From Luteipulveratus flavus (GTDB lineage: Bacteria > Actinomycetota > Actinomycetes > Actinomycetales > Dermatophilaceae), in assembly GCF_029080175.1 (NCBI RefSeq), contig NZ_JARFJC010000049.1: DNA of 64,000 bases; one strand, written 5' to 3'. Within the stretch, counting starts at the first letter, position 1, and every line of letters starts with the position of its first letter. Positions 58,513 to 64,000 of the stretch are shown one piece after another. The notes beneath the pieces are model-generated. The model was given only the letters and a program-made list of their open reading frames with translations, was not told where the DNA came from and made no database searches. Made by a program: the position numbers and the translations under genes.

Positions 58513-59880
58513 ATGTCAAGCCAGAGTCCGACAGCGAACGAAGAGGTGCCGAAGAGCATCCTGCACCGCGCGATCGGCGCCTCGGCCATCGGTAACGCGG
58601 TCGAGTGGTTCGACTACGGCGTGTATGCGTACATGACCACCCACATCGCCAAGTCGCTCTTCCCCGAGGGCGACAACGCGGTCTTCTTCACCCTCGTCGG
58701 GTTCGCGATCTCCTTCCTGATCCGGCCGGTCGGCGGCCTCTTCTGGGGTCCGCTCGGCGACAAGATCGGCCGCAAGCGCGTGCTCGCCATGACGATCCTG
58801 CTGATGGCCGGCTCCACGCTGTGCGTCGGTCTGATCCCGAGCTACTCGACCATCGGCTGGGCCGCGCCGGTGATCCTGTACTGCCTGCGCATCATCCAGG
58901 GGTTCTCCGCCGGGGGTGAGTACGGCGGTGCCGCGACCTTCATGGCGGAGTACGCCCCGGACAAGAAGCGCGGTTTCTACGGCAGCTTCCTCGAGGTCGG
59001 CACGCTCACTGGCTTCACGCTCGGCAACGGCATCGCGCTGATCCTGGTGCACACCCTGAACGACTCCCAGCTGGCCGACTGGGGCTGGCGCATCCCGTTC
59101 TTCGTCGCCGCGCCGCTCGGTCTGATCGGTATGTACCTGCGGAGCCGGATGGAAGACACCCCGATCTTCCGGGAGCTGGAAGCGAAGCAGGAGACCGAGG
59201 AGCAGGTCACCGGCGTCTTCAAGGACCTGCTGACCAAGTACTTCCGGCCGATCCTCACGCTGTTCGGGCTGGTCATCGCCCTGAACGTCGTCAACTACAC
59301 GCTGCTCAGCTACACGCCGACGTACCTGCAGGGCACGATCGACATGTCCGAGGACGACGCGCTGCTGGTGCCGTTCTTCGGTCAGATCGCGATGCTGGTC
59401 ACGCTGCCGTTCTTCGGCGCGCTGTCCGACCGGATCGGCCGGCGACCGATGTGGCTCTTCTCCTGCCTCGCGCTGATCATCGCGATCATCCCGATGTACA
59501 ACCTGATGGGGACCAACCTCACCGGAGCGATCATCGCCTTCGCCGTCATCGGGCTGCTGTACTGCCCGCAGCTGGCGACCATCTCCGCGACCTTCCCGGC
59601 GATGTTCCCGACCATCGTGCGGTTCGCCGGAGTGGCCATCGGCTACAACGTGGCCACGTCGGTGTTCGGCGGGTCCGCCCCGTCCATCAACGAGTGGCTG
59701 ATCGACAAGACCGGCGACAACCTGTGGCCGGCGTACTACATGGTCGGCGCGTGCGTGGTCGGGCTCATCTCCGCCTGGTTCCTCATCGAGACCAAGGGCC
59801 AGTCGCTGCGGGGTACGGAGATCCCGGGGACGCCCGAGGCGTTCGAGGAGCAGAAGGAGCTCGCGGCGGAGGCTCGCTGA
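58513..59880 (+). CDS. MFS transporter, metabolite:H+ symporter (MHS) family
   Basis: A 455-aa permease with 12 helices. It opens with HRAIGASAIGNAVEWFDYGVYAYMTTHIAKSLFP, the MHS family hallmark, then motif A-like GPLGDKIGRKRVLAMTILLMAG, RIIQGFSAGGEYGGAATFMAEYAP and GALSDRIGRRPMWL. MHS substrates include proline/betaine, ketoglutarate, citrate, shikimate and dicarboxylates; the real substrate cannot be read from sequence. ATG at 58513 is preferred over 58507 because GGAGAG is 6 nt before it. It ends 1 bp before the aldehyde dehydrogenase gene, so the two are one operon. Confidence 0.9.
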   Translation: MSSQSPTANEEVPKSILHRAIGASAIGNAVEWFDYGVYAYMTTHIAKSLFPEGDNAVFFTLVGFAISFLIRPVGGLFWGPLGDKIGRKRVLAMTILLMAGSTLCVGLIPSYSTIGWAAPVILYCLRIIQGFSAGGEYGGAATFMAEYAPDKKRGFYGSFLEVGTLTGFTLGNGIALILVHTLNDSQLADWGWRIPFFVAAPLGLIGMYLRSRMEDTPIFRELEAKQETEEQVTGVFKDLLTKYFRPILTLFGLVIALNVVNYTLLSYTPTYLQGTIDMSEDDALLVPFFGQIAMLVTLPFFGALSDRIGRRPMWLFSCLALIIAIIPMYNLMGTNLTGAIIAFAVIGLLYCPQLATISATFPAMFPTIVRFAGVAIGYNVATSVFGGSAPSINEWLIDKTGDNLWPAYYMVGACVVGLISAWFLIETKGQSLRGTEIPGTPEAFEEQKELAAEAR

Positions 59881-59881
59881 C

Positions 59882-61369
59882 ATGGCGGTCGACGCCACCT
59901 CGACGGCCTTGGGCGACCACGAGATCCGAGTGGTCGACGGTGTCCGCACCGACCTGCTGATCGGCGGTTCGTGGGGACCGGCCGAGGGGGAGGCCACGTT
60001 CGACGTGGTCGACCCCTCGACCGGCCGGGTGCTCACCCGGGTGGCGGACGCCTCGCCGCAGGACGGCCGCCACGCCCTTGACGCCGCGGTCGCCGCGCAG
60101 CCGTCGTTCGCCGCCACCGCACCGCGGGAGCGGTACGACGTCCTCATGCGGGCGTACGCGCTCATGCTGGAGCGGATCGACGACCTCGCCCTGCTGATGA
60201 CGCTCGAGATGGGCAAGCCGCTGGCGGAGGCCAGGGGTGAGATCACGTACGCGGCGGAGTTCTTCCGGCACTTCGCGTCCGAGTCGCTGCGGATCGACGG
60301 CGGGTACCAGACCGCGCCGGCCGGCAACGCCCGGTTCCTGGTCGCCAAGCAGCCGGTCGGGCCGTGCCTGCTCATCACGCCGTGGAACTTCCCCATGGCG
60401 ATGGGGACCCGCAAGATCGGTCCCGCCATCGCCGCGGGCTGCACCAGCGTCATCAAGCCGGCCCACCAGACGCCGCTCTCGATGCTCGCGCTGGGCGGAA
60501 TCCTGCAGGAGGCCGGCCTGCCCGACGGCGTCGTCAACATCGTGACCTGCCTGCGCGCCGGTGAGGTCATGGAGCCGCTCGTCCGGTCCGGGCTCGCGCG
60601 CAAGCTCTCGTTCACCGGTTCGACCAAGGTCGGCAAGGTGCTGCTGGAGCAGTGCGCTGACAAGGTGCTGCGGACCTCGATGGAGCTCGGCGGCAACGCC
60701 CCGTTCATCGTCTTCGAGGACGCCGACCTGGACGAGGCGGTCGCGGGCGCGATGGCCGCCAAGATGCGCAACATGGGTGAGGCCTGTACGGCGGCGAACC
60801 GGATCTTCGTGCACGAGAGCGTGATCGACGCGTTCGGCACTCGCCTGGCGCAGGCGATGGGCGACCTGCGGGTGGGCCGTGGCACCGAGGACGGTGTCCA
60901 GGTCGGACCCCTCATCGATGAGGCCGGCCGGCAGAAGGTCGCCGACCTCGTGGCCGACGCCACCGGACGCGGCGCTCAGGTGCTCACCGGCGGCGAGGCC
61001 CCGGACGGGGAGGGCTGGTTCTACCCGCCGACCGTGCTGACCGGCGTACCGCGCGACGCCCGGATGGCCGAGGAGGAGATCTTCGGTCCCGTCGCGCCGC
61101 TGACGCCGTTCGCGTCGGAGGAGGAGGTCGTCGCAGCGGCCAACGACACGCCGTACGGGCTGGTGTCGTACGTCTTCACCAACGACCTGCGGCGAGCACT
61201 GCGGGTCGCGGAGGCGCTGGAGTCCGGGATGGTCGGGCTCAACCAGGGCGTCGTGTCGAACCCCGCCGCGCCGTTCGGCGGCATCAAGGAGTCCGGCCTC
61301 GGCCGCGAGGGCGGCAGCGTCGGGATCGAGGAGTTCCTCGAGATCAAGTACATCGGCATCGCCACCTGA
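59882..61369 (+). CDS. gabD: NAD(P)-dependent succinate-semialdehyde dehydrogenase-like aldehyde dehydrogenase
   Basis: A 495-aa aldehyde dehydrogenase. The catalytic Cys302 is in GEACTAANRIF, the general-base Glu268 in MELGGNAPFIVFEDAD, and the cofactor segment is TPWNFPMAMGTRKIGPAIAAGCTSVIKPA. The C-terminal GGIKESGLGREGGSVGIEEFLEIKYI is characteristic of GabD-type enzymes. It would oxidise succinate semialdehyde or a related semialdehyde formed by transamination. The start ATG lies 1 bp after the transporter stop, and no separate RBS is obvious, so translation is likely coupled. It converges with a phosphotransferase gene. Confidence 0.85.
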   Translation: MAVDATSTALGDHEIRVVDGVRTDLLIGGSWGPAEGEATFDVVDPSTGRVLTRVADASPQDGRHALDAAVAAQPSFAATAPRERYDVLMRAYALMLERIDDLALLMTLEMGKPLAEARGEITYAAEFFRHFASESLRIDGGYQTAPAGNARFLVAKQPVGPCLLITPWNFPMAMGTRKIGPAIAAGCTSVIKPAHQTPLSMLALGGILQEAGLPDGVVNIVTCLRAGEVMEPLVRSGLARKLSFTGSTKVGKVLLEQCADKVLRTSMELGGNAPFIVFEDADLDEAVAGAMAAKMRNMGEACTAANRIFVHESVIDAFGTRLAQAMGDLRVGRGTEDGVQVGPLIDEAGRQKVADLVADATGRGAQVLTGGEAPDGEGWFYPPTVLTGVPRDARMAEEEIFGPVAPLTPFASEEEVVAAANDTPYGLVSYVFTNDLRRALRVAEALESGMVGLNQGVVSNPAAPFGGIKESGLGREGGSVGIEEFLEIKYIGIAT

Positions 61370-61457
61370 CCGCTGCCCCGTACCCCCTCTGGCAAAAGTT
61401 GGTGGTCGGCACAGCCATGCGTGTGCTCGCGATCAGCTTCTGCCGGAGGGGCGCCGC

Positions 61458-62396
61458 TCAGGGGGAGCGGCGGGCGACGCCGGCGAACATGCGGTCGGCC
61501 AGCTCGCGGGTGAAGGTCGCGAGGTTCGGCAGGCTCGGCGGGTACGGCTGGCGGCTCTTCCAGGCGAACGCGCCGGCCGCTGTCAGCAGCGTGTCGTCCA
61601 GTAGGCGCTCGACCTCGGCGGTGAGCCCGGGCAGCGCGCCGATGCGTTCGTCGTAGGCTGGCAAATCGACCCACTCCAGGCACAGCGCGAACGCGTCCGC
61701 CCACCACGGCCCCAGGACGGCCATGCCCCAGTCCACGACGACCGCCTCGCCGGTGGGTCGGATGAGGAGGTTGTCGTCGCGAATGTCCCAGTGGCACAAC
61801 GCTTCCGAGACGAGCCGATCCGGCAGCTCGCGGGCGATCCGCGCGGCGGCGGGGACGTCCACCCAGTCGGGGAGGCAGTCGCCCGGGTCGGCGGCGAGCA
61901 GGTCCCAGCGCTGTGCCCAGAGCGTGGTCACGTCGGCGAGCGAGCGCGCCTGCACCCCGTCCGGCGCCGGGGTCAGCTCGCGGGTCTGCCGCAGCACGAG
62001 GTCCCACACCGCGTCGGCGTCCTCCTGGTCGGTGAGGTCCGGGTGCCGGCCCTCGACATCCTCGAGCAGGATCGCGACCCAACCGTCCTCGTCATACTCC
62101 GCCAGCAGCGCCGGACGGTACGGCACGGGCGGCAGCAGCCGCAGGATCCCCAGCTCGTGCCGGAACAGCCCGACCGTGTCGGCGTTGATCTCCTCGCCGA
62201 CCGCCTTGACGAACGCCCGCTGACCGTCGGCGGTCTCGATCCGGGCGGCGCACCCGGGTGACATGCCGCCGATCTGGCCGGACGTCGTGACGACCGATGA
62301 CCCGAGGGTCCGGTCGACCCAGTCGCGGACCCGTTCCGGGATCTGGTCGTAGTGCTGGCGGACACCGACGGCGCGCGGCTGGGTCATGCCGGCCAT
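61458..62396 (-). CDS. aminoglycoside-phosphotransferase-fold kinase
   Basis: A 312-aa APH-fold protein. The N-lobe has AFVKAVGEEINADTVGLFRHELGIL, with the ATP-binding Lys. The catalytic Brenner motif is LCHWDIRDDNLLIRPTGEAVVVDWG (H-x-D-x-x-x-x-N then D). Members phosphorylate antibiotics, choline, homoserine or other hydroxyl compounds; substrate not deducible. It lies 33 bp downstream of the GntR regulator on the same strand, so it may belong to that operon. ATG at 62396 chosen; ATG at 62387 is possible. Confidence 0.83.
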   Translation of the reverse strand: MAGMTQPRAVGVRQHYDQIPERVRDWVDRTLGSSVVTTSGQIGGMSPGCAARIETADGQRAFVKAVGEEINADTVGLFRHELGILRLLPPVPYRPALLAEYDEDGWVAILLEDVEGRHPDLTDQEDADAVWDLVLRQTRELTPAPDGVQARSLADVTTLWAQRWDLLAADPGDCLPDWVDVPAAARIARELPDRLVSEALCHWDIRDDNLLIRPTGEAVVVDWGMAVLGPWWADAFALCLEWVDLPAYDERIGALPGLTAEVERLLDDTLLTAAGAFAWKSRQPYPPSLPNLATFTRELADRMFAGVARRSP

Positions 62397-62429
62397 GGTG
62401 GCCGGTAACTGGCTGCCCGGTCGAACCGG

Positions 62430-63095
62430 CTACTCGGCGTGCAGCCGGGCGAGCGCGTCCCGCATGTGAGCCACCAGCAGGGAGTCGGTGAGGCGTGGCT
62501 CGCGATCGATGAACGACCTTGCTATCGCTCGGTGCTCGTCCACCCGCTCGTCGTGGCTGGCGTACGTGGCCTTGAGGGCGTTCAGGCACATCCGAGTCTC
62601 GGTGAGCAGGGTGGCGTGCATCTGTGCCAGGCGCGGGCTCTCGGACTGCTCGACCAGCAGCTCGTGGAACTGCAGGTCCGATGCGGCGAGCCCGGCCTCG
62701 TCGTCGGCCGCCCCGGCCAGCGCCATCCGCTCGATCACGGTGAGCAGTGCCTCGCCCGCCTCGACCGGCCGGCGTTGATGGACCTGCTCGGCGGCCGCCC
62801 GCTCGACCGCCTGGCGTGCCAGGTACATGTCGCGTACCCGCTCCGGCGTCATCTCGATGACGAACAGCCCGCGATTGCGGATCGACAGCAGGAGGCCCTC
62901 CTGGGTGAGGCGTTGCAACCCCTCGCGCAGCGGTCCGCGGCTCACGCCCAGCTGGCGGGCGAGCTCGGCCTCACCGAGCTGGGTGCCGGGCGCGAGGTCG
63001 CCGGTGGCGATCGCCTCCCGGACGCGGTCGGCGACCATGCTCGCGGTGGACGGGCGGAGCACGGGTTCGAGCGGGGTGGGCATCGAGAGAGTCAT
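62430..63095 (-). CDS. GntR family regulator, FCD subfamily
   Basis: A 221-aa regulator. Winged HTH at about 15-75: TASMVADRVREAIATGDLAPGTQLGEAELARQLGVSRGPLREGLQRLTQEGLL. The C-terminal FCD domain has metal-binding-type histidines in DLQFHELLVEQSESPRL and DEHRAIARSFIDRE. ATG at 63095 overlaps the stop of the racemase-superfamily gene by 4 nt; an internal ATG gives MPTPLEP as a shorter form. FCD regulators usually bind a carboxylate catabolite and control nearby catabolic genes. The palindrome at 58449 is a candidate target. Confidence 0.88.
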   Translation of the reverse strand: MTLSMPTPLEPVLRPSTASMVADRVREAIATGDLAPGTQLGEAELARQLGVSRGPLREGLQRLTQEGLLLSIRNRGLFVIEMTPERVRDMYLARQAVERAAAEQVHQRRPVEAGEALLTVIERMALAGAADDEAGLAASDLQFHELLVEQSESPRLAQMHATLLTETRMCLNALKATYASHDERVDEHRAIARSFIDREPRLTDSLLVAHMRDALARLHAE

Positions 63096-63838
63096 GTCCT
63101 GTCCTCCTGGTTCGCGAAGAGCCGGCCGAGCCCGTCCACCGGTACGACCGCGTCCAGCAGGTCCAGGCCCTTCCACACGGTGACCTGGTTGGCGGTGAGC
63201 ACGGTCGTGCCGACGGCGTCCTCGAGGTCGCCGAGCCACTGCAGAGTGTGCATGGCGGTGTCCGGGACCAGCACGGCGTCCGGCTCTCCCGACAGGTCGG
63301 CGCCGCGCACGAGCCGTACGACGTCGTCCTGCCCGAGGATCCCGACCTCGGCGGCCGTGACGATGTCGTTGCTGTGCAGGGCGGTCACCTCGATGCGGTC
63401 GCCGGCGAGGAAGTCCACGAACGCGCGCGCGACGTCCTCCGGGTACGACGCGACGACGCTGACCCGCCGTGCTCCGAGGGAGCGGCAGGCGTCGACGAAC
63501 GCGAGCGAGGTGGACGAGCACGGCCGGCCGGTGAGCTGCTCCAGGTCGCGGACCTGTCGGTGCGCGCCGTCCCAGCCGAAGACGAACGACCCCGACGTGC
63601 ACGCCCACATGACCGCGTCGGGTCCGTGCTCGGCCAGGAGGGTACGAGCGCCCTCGGCGAGCCGGGACCGCGAGCCGAGGTCGAGCAAGGCGTCCACGCG
63701 GTGCGCGTCCTCCCCGACCGAGGTGTGCACGAGTGGCAGCTCCCACGGTGGGTCGACCCGTCCGCGCAGCCGGGTCTCCAGCGCGGGGTAGTCGTCCTCG
63801 GCGCTGTGCCCGGGGTAGAGGAGTCCGATGCGCGGCAT
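63092..63838 (-). CDS. Asp/Glu racemase superfamily protein (maleate isomerase/arylmalonate decarboxylase/EutA-like)
   Basis: A 248-aa enzyme. The family core is PRIGLLYPGHSAEDDYPALE, then VMWACTSGSFVFGWDG with the first active-site cysteine, then LGARRVSVVASYPEDV. At the place where two-cysteine members have a second cysteine (as in S-C-T-x-L-R-T), this one reads VLVPDTAMHTL, so the second cysteine is missing; racemase activity by a two-base mechanism is unlikely. Maleate isomerase, AMDase and EutA are the nearest groups I recognise. Its ATG stands 2 bp after the stop of the aminotransferase gene. Confidence 0.72.
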   Translation of the reverse strand: MPRIGLLYPGHSAEDDYPALETRLRGRVDPPWELPLVHTSVGEDAHRVDALLDLGSRSRLAEGARTLLAEHGPDAVMWACTSGSFVFGWDGAHRQVRDLEQLTGRPCSSTSLAFVDACRSLGARRVSVVASYPEDVARAFVDFLAGDRIEVTALHSNDIVTAAEVGILGQDDVVRLVRGADLSGEPDAVLVPDTAMHTLQWLGDLEDAVGTTVLTANQVTVWKGLDLLDAVVPVDGLGRLFANQEDRT

Positions 63839-63840
63839 GC

Positions 63841-64000
63841 TCAGACCACCCTGTCGACCGCGCGGCGCAGCCGGGCGACGCCCTCGTGGATGCGTGCGGG
63901 TGAGGTGGCCGCGAAGCACACGCGCAGCGCGTTCGGGAAGTGCTTGCCGGGCGAGAACGCGTTGCCGGGGATGAACGCGACGCCCTCGGCGAGCGCGACC
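63841..64000 (-). CDS. PLP-dependent class I/II aminotransferase (C-terminal end)
   Basis: The last 52 residues of an aminotransferase continuing beyond the window: VALAEGVAFIPGNAFSPGKH, then FPNALRVCFAATSPARIHEG and a closing VARLRRAVDRVV. This is the ending of 2-aminoadipate/aspartate-type aminotransferases of fold type I, or of a MocR regulator with such a domain; the missing N-terminus would decide. The stop TGA at 63843-63841 is 2 bp from the next gene's start. Confidence 0.75.
   Translation of the reverse strand, partial: VALAEGVAFIPGNAFSPGKHFPNALRVCFAATSPARIHEGVARLRRAVDRVV

Noticed and set aside
58516..60963. 815-codon open frame antisense to the transporter and aldehyde dehydrogenase
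   Set aside because: Both plus-strand proteins are unmistakable family members; the antisense product has no recognisable feature.

Overview
The window is high-GC actinobacterial chromosome. Supporting evidence is a WhiB1-type regulator, a PdtaS-type sensor kinase, DUF3039 and TIGR03083 proteins, an actinobacterial tmRNA whose tag ends in ALAA, a 10-methyl fatty-acid (tmsA-tmsB) operon, and many genes whose start codon lies 6-8 nt after a TANNNT-like -10 box, as expected for leaderless mRNAs. I cannot name the genus; a Micrococcales-like actinomycete is a guess. I see no insertion sequence, prophage, CRISPR array, rRNA or tRNA gene. Most of the window is ordinary housekeeping or accessory chromosome.

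Layout. 1-6 kb: the end of a large NAD-glutamate dehydrogenase, pdtaS, whiB1, a small membrane protein and two tandem paralogous secreted proteins. 6-15.2 kb: a 1436-aa FHA plus three-domain FtsK/SpoIIIE ATPase of EssC/EccC architecture on the minus strand, divergent from a compact Tad/Flp pilus operon (cpaF-tadB-tadC-small pilin-three TadE/G-like pseudopilins). 15.2-23.4 kb: lipoproteins, a TetR/oxidoreductase pair around a perfect 22-bp palindrome, a decayed secreted esterase gene, prfB, a frameshifted TIGR03083 gene and a MarR regulator. 23.5-36.7 kb: ftsE-ftsX-M23 hydrolase, a DUF2079 protein, smpB, a DUF2207 protein, a stand-alone biotin carrier, a TetR/DHA2 efflux pair, tmsA-tmsB and ssrA (tmRNA).

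36.8-49 kb: a SIMPL protein, malic enzyme, a DEAD-box RNA helicase with repetitive Arg/Gly-rich tails, YqgE, DUF3039, a secreted M43 metalloprotease, an SF2 helicase, and an AraC regulator divergent from an NmrA-like/DUF1772 pair. 49-53.5 kb: a P1 peptidase and an IclR regulator divergent across 22 bp with overlapping -10 elements, then an Lrp regulator divergent from hppD. 53.5-58.3 kb: a 1303-residue hybrid signalling protein (PAS, GAF, histidine kinase, receiver, PAS, PP2C phosphatase, anti-sigma-type ATPase) between two STAS antagonists, i.e. a partner-switching module with most steps in one polypeptide. 58.5-64 kb: an MHS-type transporter with a semialdehyde dehydrogenase, then on the other strand a phosphotransferase, a GntR/FCD regulator, an Asp/Glu-racemase-superfamily enzyme and an aminotransferase end. 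This looks like a regulated catabolic cluster continuing past the window.

The best candidates for something less described are the partner-switching supersensor, the divergent leaderless promoter at 50019-50040, the EssC-like ATPase without WXG100 partners beside the Tad operon, and the predicted GntR/FCD operator in front of the transporter.
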